Shown here one piece after another: positions 51,841-59,564 of a stretch of 64,000 nucleotides of DNA. The stretch's first letter is position 1. Every line of letters starts with the position of its first letter. This stretch comes from Streptomyces iconiensis (lineage in GTDB: Bacteria > Actinomycetota > Actinomycetes > Streptomycetales > Streptomycetaceae), in contig NZ_JANCPR020000005.1 in the NCBI RefSeq assembly GCF_028657195.3, positions 62,001 through 126,000 on the forward strand, given 5' to 3'. A model generated the notes under the pieces. The model was not told where the DNA came from and searched no databases. It was given only the letters and a program-made list of their open reading frames with translations. The translations under genes and the position numbers were made by a program.

Positions 51841-53583
51841 ATGAGCGAGGACGGCGCACAGGCGGCCGGTAACTATTTGGGCCGCATGGTCGGCGGGGGG
51901 CGCTTCGAGCTCCGTTCACTCCTGGGCGCCGGTGGCATGGCATCCGTCTATCTCGCCTACGACTCCGTGCTGGACCGGCAGGTCGCGGTCAAGACGCTCC
52001 ATACGGAACTGGGCCGCGAGCAGTCCTTCCGCGAGCGCTTCCGCCGCGAGGCCCAGTCGGTCGCCAAGCTGACGCACACCAACATCGTCTCGGTCTTCGA
52101 CTCCGGCGAGGACGAGATAGACGGCTCGATGGTGCCGTACATCGTCATGGAGTACGTCGAGGGCAAGCCGCTGCGCACAGTGCTCGACGAGGACATCGCG
52201 CAGTACGGCGCGATGCCCGCCGAGAAGGCGCTGAAGATCACCGGCGATGTGCTGGCGGCCCTTGAGGTCAGCCATGAGATGGGCCTGGTGCACCGGGACA
52301 TCAAGCCTGGAAACGTCATGCTGACCAAGCGCGGCATCGTCAAGGTCATGGACTTCGGCATCGCGCGTGCCATGCAGTCCGGTGTGACGTCCATGACACA
52401 GACCGGCATGGTCGTCGGCACCCCCCAGTACCTCTCGCCCGAGCAGGCGCTGGGGCGCGGCGTCGACGCCCGCTCCGACCTGTACTCGGTCGGCATCATG
52501 CTCTTCGAGCTGCTCACCGGGCGCCTGCCCTTCGACGCCGACTCCCCGCTGGCCATCGCCTACGCGCATGTACAGGAGGAGCCGGTCGCGCCCTCCTCCA
52601 TCAACCAGTCCCTGCCGCCCGCCCTGGACGCACTGGTCGCGCGCACGCTCAAGAAGAACCCCAACGAGCGCTTCCCGTCCGCCGATTCGATGCACGACGA
52701 GTGCATGCGCATCGGCGGCTCGGGCGTCGCCTCGGGGGCCTCGCCGATCATCATCAGCGGCGGCCCGCCGGCGCACAGCGGTGCCGGCGTGGGCCAGGCC
52801 GTCTTCCCGCCGGTCAACGAGGCGGGCTCCGGCGCCCCTCCCGGCAGCGTCCAGCAGCCCTACCAGCCGATGGGCCAGCCGCAGGGGCCCGGCGGCCCCT
52901 ACAGCGGCGGCTTCGGGCCCTCGACCCCGCCGCCTCCGAACGCGGCGCCGATGGGCCAGGGCCAGCCGGCCTACGGCACCCCGCCGCCCTCGCCCTACGG
53001 CGCACAGGCGGGCGGTGCGGCCACCCCGCCCCCGTACAACCTGGCGCCGCAGTCCGCCCACGGCGGGCCCGGTGGCCCCGGCAAGAAGAGCAACACGGGT
53101 GCCCTCATCGGCTACGGGCTCACCGCTGTCGCCGTCATCGTCGCGCTGGTCTTCGTCGTCATCGGGCTGACCAGCGGTGACGAGGACAAGCCGGAAGCCA
53201 ACGACAAGCCGAGCCGTCCCACCTCCGAGCAGCCCGCCGCCACGAGCGGAGACACGGGTGACTCCGGCAGCGACGACTCCCCCGGCAAGTTCAAGGGCCC
53301 GGACAAGAGCCGCACCATCGACCCCAGCAAGTGCACCGACGCGTCACCGGCCTATGACGACAAGAGCAAGGTCATGATTCCGGAGCTGACCTACAAGGAC
53401 CTCACCTCCGTCAAGGCTTGCCTGCGCGCCGCCGACTGGGAGGTGGGCGTGGTCACCAAGGAAGACGAGAACATCTGGGGCAAGAACACGGTCACGGCGC
53501 AGACTCCCTCCAATCTCGATGACTTCGACCCGAAGAAGGACAAGATCGACCTGACGGTCTCCACGGGCAAGCCGGCGCAGTAA
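51841..53583 (+). CDS. transmembrane Ser/Thr protein kinase with one PASTA-like domain
   Basis: 580 residues from the ATG with GAGGGGGA upstream. The kinase domain is at about 20-285 (GAGGMASVY, VAVKTLHTEL, HRDIKPGNVML, DFGIARAM, GTPQYLSPEQALG). A Pro/Gly/Gln-rich linker precedes one membrane helix (IGYGLTAVAVIVALVFVVIGL, about 420-440). The extracellular end is a PASTA-like fold (MIPELTYKDLTSVKACLRAADWEVGVV...VTAQTPSNLDDF), which in relatives senses peptidoglycan fragments. It is the partner or paralogue of the divergent kinase. Confidence 0.95.
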   Translation: MSEDGAQAAGNYLGRMVGGGRFELRSLLGAGGMASVYLAYDSVLDRQVAVKTLHTELGREQSFRERFRREAQSVAKLTHTNIVSVFDSGEDEIDGSMVPYIVMEYVEGKPLRTVLDEDIAQYGAMPAEKALKITGDVLAALEVSHEMGLVHRDIKPGNVMLTKRGIVKVMDFGIARAMQSGVTSMTQTGMVVGTPQYLSPEQALGRGVDARSDLYSVGIMLFELLTGRLPFDADSPLAIAYAHVQEEPVAPSSINQSLPPALDALVARTLKKNPNERFPSADSMHDECMRIGGSGVASGASPIIISGGPPAHSGAGVGQAVFPPVNEAGSGAPPGSVQQPYQPMGQPQGPGGPYSGGFGPSTPPPPNAAPMGQGQPAYGTPPPSPYGAQAGGAATPPPYNLAPQSAHGGPGGPGKKSNTGALIGYGLTAVAVIVALVFVVIGLTSGDEDKPEANDKPSRPTSEQPAATSGDTGDSGSDDSPGKFKGPDKSRTIDPSKCTDASPAYDDKSKVMIPELTYKDLTSVKACLRAADWEVGVVTKEDENIWGKNTVTAQTPSNLDDFDPKKDKIDLTVSTGKPAQ

Positions 53584-53603
53584 CCGCACCGACGCCCGGC
53601 GGT

Positions 53604-53690
53604 CCCGCTCTGCGGTGCGGTCCCGCTGCTCCCCGGTGCGGTCCCGCCCTGTGGCAAGGTCCCGCTGCTCTGCGGTGCGGCCGGCTCCGC
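53604..53690. repeat. imperfect repeats of about 20-24 bp
   Basis: Units around TGCGGTGCGGTCCCGCTGCTC occur three to four times between the kinase and paaN stops. Confidence 0.6.
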
Positions 53691-53817
53691 TCTACCGCCT
53701 GGCGCCCGTTTCGCGGGGGCCGCCCCGGTCGGCGAGGCACGCGCGATGACGGCCGTACCAGGTGGCGAGGCAGGCACGGTGCCGTCCGTCCGGGGGCGAG
53801 GCCGCCGCGGGGTCGGT

Positions 53818-55524
53818 TCACGCTTCTGTCATGCGCCTCACCTCCACCACGCGGAAGCGGTCAGCTACGAAAGCGGCGTCGCTGAGTGCGCAGTTGGCCG
53901 CGGGGTTGCCGCCCGAGCCGTGGAAGTCGGAGAAGGCTGCCGTCTGGTTGACGTATACGCCTCCGGTGAGGTTCAGCGAGAGCTGGGCCGGCTCGTCGAA
54001 GCACACCTCCTGCACCTCGCGCTCGACCTCCGGCGATGTGGTGTACGCCGAGACGGTCATCGCACCCCGGGTCCTGATGGTGCGCCGCAGCAACGCGAGC
54101 GCCTCCTCCGTCGAGTTCACGGCCACGGCGAAGGAGACGGGCCCGAAGCACTCGGACAGATAGCCGGCCTCGGCCTCCGGCTTCGCCGCGTCCAGCTTCA
54201 CGATCGCGGGGGTGCGGACCGTGGCGCCAGGGAACTCCGGGTTCTCCACCTCGCGGGTGGGGAGGGCGACTTCACCGAGCGAGGGCGCCGAATCGACCCG
54301 CTCTCGTACGCCGTCGTTGACGATCGCGCCGAGCAAAGCGTTCGCCCTCGTGTCGTCACCGAGCAGCTTGACCACCGAGGCGCCGAGGTCGGTGACCACC
54401 TCGTCGTAGCTCTTCTTGCCTGCGTCCGTTTCGATGCCGTCCCGGGGGATGAGCAGGTTCTGCGGAGTGGTGCACATCTGGCCGCTGTAGAGCGAGAGGG
54501 AGAACGCGAGGTTCGCGAGCATGCCCCGGTAGTCACCGGTGGAGTCGATGACGACGGTGTTGACCCCGGACTTCTCGGTGAAGACCCGCGCCTGGCGGGC
54601 GTTGGCCTCCAGCCACTCGCCGAACTCCGAACCGCCGGTGTAGTCGATCACGCGGATCTCCGGGCGCACGGCCAGGTCCCTGGCGATGCCGTCTCCGTCG
54701 GCCTCGGCGGCGAGCGCGACCAGGTCGGGCGCGAAACCGGCCTCCGCCAGCACCTCGCGCGCGATCCTGACCGTCAGGGCCAGCGGGAGGACAGCGCGCG
54801 GATGGGGCTTGACCAGTACGGCGTTGCCCGTCGCGAGGGAGGCGAAGAACCCCGGGAAGCCGTTCCACGTCGGGAAGGTGTTGCAGCCGACCAGCAGCGC
54901 GATGCCCCGTCCCGTGGGGGTGAACTCCTTGGTGACGCGCAGCGGGTCACGCTTGCCCTGCGGCTTCTCCCAGGCGGCGCTCTCCGGGGTGCGGACCTGC
55001 TCGGCGAAGGCGTAGGCCACCGCCTCCATGCCCCGGTCCTGAGCGTGCGGGCCGCCCGCCTGGAAGGCCATCATGAACGCCTGCCCGCTGGTGTGCATGA
55101 CGGCCTGTGCGAACTCGTGCGTGCGCCCGCTGATCCGCGCCAGGATCTCCAGACACACGGCGGCCCGTGCCTCGGGGCCCACGTCGCGCCACGCGCTCAT
55201 GCCCGCGCGCATCACGGGCAGCAGCGCGTCGAGGGCGCCCTCGTCAGCACGGGGGTAGGAGATGCCCATCTCCAGGCCGTAAGGCGACACTTCGGTCGCG
55301 GTCCACTCGCCGGAGACGGGCTGGCCAGGCACCTCGAACCGGCTGCCGCGCAGCGCGTCGAAGGCCGCCCGGCCCTCCTCTGCCGCGTTCTCGCCGTATG
55401 CCTTCGGGTGCTCGGGGTGCGGGGACCAGAACTCCCTGGTGCGGATCGCGTCCAGCGCGCGGTCCAGGGTCGGACGGTGCCTTTCGATGAGCTGCGCTGT
55501 GGTGGATCCGATACCGGTGGTCAC
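53818..55524 (-). CDS. paaN: PaaN-type aldehyde dehydrogenase (phenylacetate pathway)
   Basis: 568 residues from the GTG at 55524, which has GAGGAG nine bases upstream. The aldehyde dehydrogenase fold is present: NTFPTWNGFPGFFASLATGNAVLVKPHP (NAD site region), YTGGSEFGEWLEAN and the catalytic Cys in SLYSGQMCTTPQNLLIPRDG. The general base Glu lies in VFTEKSGVN. The length and segments match the actinobacterial stand-alone PaaN without the MaoC-type hydratase domain of PaaZ. Likely role: oxidising a semialdehyde from phenylacetyl-CoA or a related aromatic acid. No paaABCDE genes are nearby. Confidence 0.9.
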   Translation of the reverse strand: MTTGIGSTTAQLIERHRPTLDRALDAIRTREFWSPHPEHPKAYGENAAEEGRAAFDALRGSRFEVPGQPVSGEWTATEVSPYGLEMGISYPRADEGALDALLPVMRAGMSAWRDVGPEARAAVCLEILARISGRTHEFAQAVMHTSGQAFMMAFQAGGPHAQDRGMEAVAYAFAEQVRTPESAAWEKPQGKRDPLRVTKEFTPTGRGIALLVGCNTFPTWNGFPGFFASLATGNAVLVKPHPRAVLPLALTVRIAREVLAEAGFAPDLVALAAEADGDGIARDLAVRPEIRVIDYTGGSEFGEWLEANARQARVFTEKSGVNTVVIDSTGDYRGMLANLAFSLSLYSGQMCTTPQNLLIPRDGIETDAGKKSYDEVVTDLGASVVKLLGDDTRANALLGAIVNDGVRERVDSAPSLGEVALPTREVENPEFPGATVRTPAIVKLDAAKPEAEAGYLSECFGPVSFAVAVNSTEEALALLRRTIRTRGAMTVSAYTTSPEVEREVQEVCFDEPAQLSLNLTGGVYVNQTAAFSDFHGSGGNPAANCALSDAAFVADRFRVVEVRRMTEA

Positions 55525-55632
55525 GCGGACCAACTCCTCGCTGAGCTGGGAAGACGGTGGAATGCGGACGGGAGAGGCGGACGGTGTGCGGGCCCGGCCT
55601 TTGCCGCGACCGCTCACGTGGTAGATACTGCA

Positions 55633-55650
55633 ACCGACCGATCGTTCGGT
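55633..55650. promoter_or_regulatory. TetR operator between paaN and its regulator
   Basis: ACCGACCGATCGTTCGGT is an 18-bp palindrome with one mismatch pair, centred between the divergent genes and next to a TATCTA element on the minus strand. Confidence 0.7.
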
Positions 55651-55696
55651 GCAAGGGGGCTCGTGAACCTGTGGATAACTCCGATTCGCGCCCCGC

Positions 55697-55709
55697 TAGC
55701 ATCGGCCGC
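55697..55709 (+). promoter_or_regulatory. leaderless promoter of the TetR gene next to paaN
   Basis: TAGCAT (55697-55702) lies seven bases before the ATG. Confidence 0.55.
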
Positions 55710-56315
55710 ATGCCCACGGTCAAGCGCGACACCTACACGCCCGATTCGCTGCTCTCCGTCGCCGTGCGGGTGTTCAACGAGCGGGGCTACGACGGCACGT
55801 CGATGGAGCACCTCTCCCAGGCGGCCGGGATCTCGAAGTCCTCGATCTACCACCACGTACGAGGCAAGGAAGAGCTGCTGCGCCGGGGTATAAGCCGCGC
55901 ACTCGGCGGCCTGTTCGGGATCCTGGAGGAACCCCGCGCCGTCGAGGGCCGGGCCGTGGAGCAGCTGGAACATGTCACGCGCCGCACGGTCGAGGTACTG
56001 ATGACCGAACTCCCCTACGTGACGCTGCTGTTGCGCGTGCGCGGCAACACCGACACCGAGGTCTGGGCGATGGACCGCAGGCGAGAGTTCGACCAGCGGG
56101 TCGCCGAGCTGGTCAAGCGGGCGGCTGCCGAAGGCGATCTGCGCTCCGACGTGGACGCGCGGCTCGCGACCCGGTTGCTGTTCGGGATGATCAATTCCAT
56201 CGCGGAGTGGTACCGCCCCGACCGCGCGGGCAGCAACGGCGCACCGAACGACACCAGCGCCGAGGTCGCCGAAGCGGTGGTACGCACCGCGTTCTCGGGG
56301 CTGCGTACGCACTGA
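55710..56315 (+). CDS. TetR-family regulator of paaN (PaaR-like)
   Basis: 201 residues. The DNA-binding domain occupies residues 8-55 (TPDSLLSVAVRVFNERGYDGTSMEHLSQAAGISKSSIYHHVRGKEELL). The C-terminal helical domain includes LLFGMINSIAEWYRP, common in acyl-CoA-responsive TetR proteins. It is divergent from paaN with a palindrome between, so it probably represses paaN and responds to phenylacetyl-CoA or a related thioester. It converges with bkdR. Confidence 0.9.
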   Translation: MPTVKRDTYTPDSLLSVAVRVFNERGYDGTSMEHLSQAAGISKSSIYHHVRGKEELLRRGISRALGGLFGILEEPRAVEGRAVEQLEHVTRRTVEVLMTELPYVTLLLRVRGNTDTEVWAMDRRREFDQRVAELVKRAAAEGDLRSDVDARLATRLLFGMINSIAEWYRPDRAGSNGAPNDTSAEVAEAVVRTAFSGLRTH

Positions 56316-56383
56316 GGCGCCACGAAGCGGGTGCCCGCCGGCTCGCGGTGCCTGTGCGTGTCCCGCGACCCTTCTTGCCCTCT

Positions 56384-56471
56384 CCCTGTGCGGAGAAGTT
56401 GCCCGCGCCCTGTGCCGAGATGCGGCCTTCCCTCTGTGCGGAGAAGTGCCCTCTCCCCGGTGCGGAGAAGG
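56384..56471. repeat. four imperfect CTGTGCGGAGAAG repeats
   Basis: Units at 56384, 56408, 56432 and 56456 have a 24-bp period and lie in the convergent gap. Confidence 0.85.
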
Positions 56472-56503
56472 GGGTGCCCCGTGCCGTGCGTCGCCGGCTG
56501 CGG

Positions 56504-56540
56504 GTGGTTCGTGGCTGGGCGCGCAGTTCCCCGCGCCCCT
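56504..56540. repeat. dispersed Streptomyces intergenic element
   Basis: GTGGTTCGTGGCTGGGCGCG followed by CAGTTCCCCGCGCCCCT matches a repeat I know from many Streptomyces intergenic regions. A terminator-like hairpin follows. Confidence 0.7.
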
Positions 56541-56545
56541 GGAAT

Positions 56546-56573
56546 GCGGCGCCCCCCAGCACGGGGGCGCCGC
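56546..56573. terminator. bidirectional terminator between TetR gene and bkdR
   Basis: GCGGCGCCCCC and GGGGGCGCCGC form a perfect 11-bp stem with loop CAGCAC, 28 bases beyond the bkdR stop. Confidence 0.75.
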
Positions 56574-56600
56574 TCAACTCGCCCCAGCATCGGGCGCCGG

Positions 56601-57113
56601 TCAGGCTTCCGGTTCCAGGTCCGTCTCCTCGAAGACGAGCAGTGTGCGTGTGCTGAGCACCTCGGGGATGGACTGGATGCGGGTGAGCACGAGGTCGCGC
56701 AGCGCTCTGTTGTCCGAGGTGTGCACGAGTAGCAGTACGTCGAAGTCGCCGCTGACCAGCGCCATGTGCGCGGCGCCCGGCAGCTGTTGGAGCTTCTCGC
56801 GGACGCTGCGCCACGAGTCCTGCACGATCTTCAACGTGATGTAGGCGGACGCTCCCTGCCCCGCGCGCTCCTGGTCGACGCGTGCGCTGAAGCCGCGTAT
56901 GACCCCGTCGTCGATGAGGCGGTTGATCCGCGCGTAGGCATTGGCCCGTGACACGTGCACACGTTCGGCCACGGAGCGTATCGAGGCGCGGCCGTCCGAC
57001 CGGAGCAGTCGCAGAATGTCCCTGTCGATGGAGTCGAGGGGGCGCGCTGAAGCCCGGAGGTCTCCGGACTGCGCGGCGCCTCCTGGCCCGTTGGCCATCT
57101 GTTCATCCGGCAT
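56601..57113 (-). CDS. bkdR: Lrp/AsnC-family regulator of bkdABC
   Basis: 170 residues from the ATG with GGAGGGGAGG upstream. The DNA-binding half is LDSIDRDILRLLRSDGRASIRSVAERVHVSRANAYARINRLIDDGVIRGF, followed by the RAM/AsnC effector domain (GASAYITLKI, GAAHMALVSGDFDVLLLVHT). An Lrp-type gene divergent from bkdA is known as bkdR in S. coelicolor, where it affects bkdABC expression in response to branched-chain amino acids. The Gly/Asn-rich first 25 residues are variable. Confidence 0.93.
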   Translation of the reverse strand: MPDEQMANGPGGAAQSGDLRASARPLDSIDRDILRLLRSDGRASIRSVAERVHVSRANAYARINRLIDDGVIRGFSARVDQERAGQGASAYITLKIVQDSWRSVREKLQQLPGAAHMALVSGDFDVLLLVHTSDNRALRDLVLTRIQSIPEVLSTRTLLVFEETDLEPEA

Positions 57114-57164
57114 GGCCCCCAGCCTCCCCTCCGTGGACGCCCTGCGGTTATCGAACGAGCCTGC

Positions 57165-57228
57165 GGACCATTTGTCCACAGGCTGAGGCCACCCGTAGCC
57201 AAAATGTGCCAGCGACCGAACAATCGGT
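57165..57228. promoter_or_regulatory. candidate BkdR sites between bkdR and bkdA
   Basis: GGACCATTTGTCC (57165-57177) and GCCAAAATGTGCC (57198-57210) are AT-centred imperfect palindromes 33 bp apart, three helical turns. ACCGA-ACAA-TCGGT (57215-57228) is a perfect 5-bp-arm palindrome beside them. Confidence 0.5.
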
Positions 57229-57318
57229 AGGGGGAGCCCACCCGGCTCTCCTGCCCCGGAACGCCCTGGCGGCCGGTGAGCGCACGTCGTAGCAGGTTCC
57301 CACGAGGAGGTGCTCGTC

Positions 57319-58491
57319 ATGACGGTCCTGGAGCAGCACAGTGCCTACGCCCCCACGCCGCCCCCGTCCTGGCGTCCCCGCACGGACCCCGCGCCTCTGC
57401 TGCCTGAGGCGGAGCCGTACAGCGTGCTCGGTGGCGAGGGCGGCGTCCGGGAGTCGGGCGTCGAGCCCGAGGCGGAGTTGCTGCTGCGCCTGTACGAGGC
57501 GGTGGTGCACGGGCGGCGGTACAACGAGCAGGCAACGGCGCTCACCAAGCAGGGGCGCCTCGCCGTCTACCCCTCGTCAACGGGCCAGGAGGCGTGCCAG
57601 GTCGCTGCGGGGCTCGCGCTGGGGGAGCGTGACTGGCTCTTCCCCAGTTACCGGGACACGCTCGCCGCCGTGGCGCGCGGCGTCGACCCGGTCGAGGTGC
57701 TGTCCCTGCTGCGCGGTGACTGGCATCACGGATACGACTCACGGGCCACGCGGGTGGCGCCTTTGTGCACACCCCTGGCGACCCAGCTTCCGCACGCGGT
57801 CGGCCTGGCGCACGCCGCGCGACTCAGGGGCGACGAGGTGGCGGCGCTCGCCCTGGTGGGAGACGGCGGCACCAGCGAGGGCGACTTCCATGAGGCGCTC
57901 AACTTCGCCGCCGTGTGGCAGGCACCTGTGGTCTTCCTCGTGCAGAACAACGGCTTCGCCATCTCCGTACCGCTCGCCAAGCAGACAGCCGCGCCCTCCC
58001 TCGCGCACAAGGGAGTCGGCTACGGCGTCCCCGGCCGGCTGGTCGACGGGAACGACGCCGTGGCAGTGCACGAGGTGCTGACGGAGGCGCTGGACCGCGC
58101 CAGGAGCGGCGGCGGACCCACCCTCGTGGAGGCGGTCACCTACCGCCTGGAGGCGCACACCAACGCGGACGACGCAACGAGGTACCGCGCGGCCGACGAG
58201 GTCGAGGCGTGGCGGGCACACGATCCCGTCGCCCTGCTGGAGCGCGGTCTGCGCGAGCGGGGGCTGCTGGACGACGAGGCCGTGAGCGCGACCCGGGAGG
58301 CCGCCGAGCGCCGGGCCGAGGACCTGCGCGCGCGCATGAACCAGGACCCGGAGCTGGACCCGGAAGAGCTGTTCCCCCACGTCTACGCACAGGGGACCCA
58401 GCAACTACAGGAGCAGGCCGTGCAGTTGCGCGACGAGCTGGCGGCGGCCGAGTTCGGTGACGGCTCCGGAGCGGGGGAGGACAGGCGATGA
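57319..58491 (+). CDS. bkdA: branched-chain 2-oxoacid dehydrogenase E1 alpha
   Basis: 390 residues from an ATG with GAGGAGG eight bases upstream. ThDP fold: the motif LVGDGGTSEGDFHEALNFAAVWQAPVVFLVQNN and EAVTYRLEAHTNADDATRYR, where the phosphorylation-loop region of eukaryotic E1 would be. It has the normal length, unlike bkdF. It is the first gene of a three-gene operon joined by 4-base and 1-base overlaps. Confidence 0.95.
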   Translation: MTVLEQHSAYAPTPPPSWRPRTDPAPLLPEAEPYSVLGGEGGVRESGVEPEAELLLRLYEAVVHGRRYNEQATALTKQGRLAVYPSSTGQEACQVAAGLALGERDWLFPSYRDTLAAVARGVDPVEVLSLLRGDWHHGYDSRATRVAPLCTPLATQLPHAVGLAHAARLRGDEVAALALVGDGGTSEGDFHEALNFAAVWQAPVVFLVQNNGFAISVPLAKQTAAPSLAHKGVGYGVPGRLVDGNDAVAVHEVLTEALDRARSGGGPTLVEAVTYRLEAHTNADDATRYRAADEVEAWRAHDPVALLERGLRERGLLDDEAVSATREAAERRAEDLRARMNQDPELDPEELFPHVYAQGTQQLQEQAVQLRDELAAAEFGDGSGAGEDRR

Positions 58492-59564
58492 GTACGGCAG
58501 TCAGGCAGCCGCCCGAAGCGGGCGCGACGGCGGCACGCAAGCCCGCCACCATGGGGCAGGCCCTCAACCGCGCGCTGAGGGACGCGATGCGCGCGGACCC
58601 GGACGTGCACGTCATGGGCGAGGACGTCGGCACCCTGGGCGGTGTCTTCCGTGTGACGGACGGGCTGGCCAAGGAGTTCGGTGAGGACCGCTGCTCCGAC
58701 ACGCCCCTCGCCGAGGCCGGCATCCTCGGCGTTGCCGTGGGCATGGCGATGTACGGGCTGCGGCCGGTCGTGGAGATGCAGTTCGACGCTTTCGCCTTTC
58801 CCGCCTTCGAGCAACTGGTCTCGCACGTCTCGCGGATGCGCAACCGCACACGTGGAGGGCTGCCGATGCCGCTGACGGTGCGCGTGCCGTACGGCGGCGG
58901 CATCGGGGGTGTCGAGCACCACAGCGACTCCTCCGAGGCCTACTACATGGCGACACCCGGCATCCATGTGGTCACCCCCGCCACCGTTCCGGATGCCTAT
59001 GGGCTGCTGCGCGCCGCCATCGCCTCCGACGATCCGGTGATCTTCCTCGAACCGAAGCGGCTCTACTGGTCGAAGGCCGACTGGAATCCGGAGGCGCCCG
59101 AGCCCGTACCCGGCATCGGGAAGGCGGTCGTGCGGCGCCCCGGCACCTCGGCGACGCTCCTCACCTACGGCCCCTCCGTACCGGTCTGCCTGGAGGCGGC
59201 CGAGGCCGCGCGCGAGGAGGGCGCCGAGGGCTGGGACCTCGAAGTGATCGACCTGCGCTCCCTGGTTCCGTTCGACGAGGAGACGGTCGTCGCCTCGGTC
59301 CGGCGCACGGGACGCGCCGTCGTCGTCCATGAGTCGCCCGGATTCGCGGGCCCTGGAGGCGAGATCGCCGCGCGGATCAGCGAACGCTGCTTCCACTACC
59401 TGGAGGCGCCCGTGCTGCGCGTGGCAGGCTTCGACATCCCGTATCCGCCGCCGATGCTGGAGCGGCACCATCTGCCGGGCGTCGACCGGGTCCTGGACGC
59501 GGTGGCACGCCTCCAGTGGGAGAGCGGCTGGACCGAGCGGCATCCGGACGGAGGCGGCATCTGA
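58488..59564 (+). CDS. bkdB: branched-chain 2-oxoacid dehydrogenase E1 beta
   Basis: 358 residues. The ATG overlaps the bkdA stop as ATGA. Motifs: [85 protein letters not shown]. It partners BkdA in the E1 heterotetramer. The first 20 residues (RQPPEAGATAARKPATMG) are an extra N-terminal extension compared with bkdG. Confidence 0.95.
   Translation: MSTAVRQPPEAGATAARKPATMGQALNRALRDAMRADPDVHVMGEDVGTLGGVFRVTDGLAKEFGEDRCSDTPLAEAGILGVAVGMAMYGLRPVVEMQFDAFAFPAFEQLVSHVSRMRNRTRGGLPMPLTVRVPYGGGIGGVEHHSDSSEAYYMATPGIHVVTPATVPDAYGLLRAAIASDDPVIFLEPKRLYWSKADWNPEAPEPVPGIGKAVVRRPGTSATLLTYGPSVPVCLEAAEAAREEGAEGWDLEVIDLRSLVPFDEETVVASVRRTGRAVVVHESPGFAGPGGEIAARISERCFHYLEAPVLRVAGFDIPYPPPMLERHHLPGVDRVLDAVARLQWESGWTERHPDGGGI

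Noticed and set aside
53746..55893. 715-codon open frame opposite paaN
   Set aside because: It runs antisense to conserved aldehyde dehydrogenase motifs. High-GC DNA gives such long empty frames.
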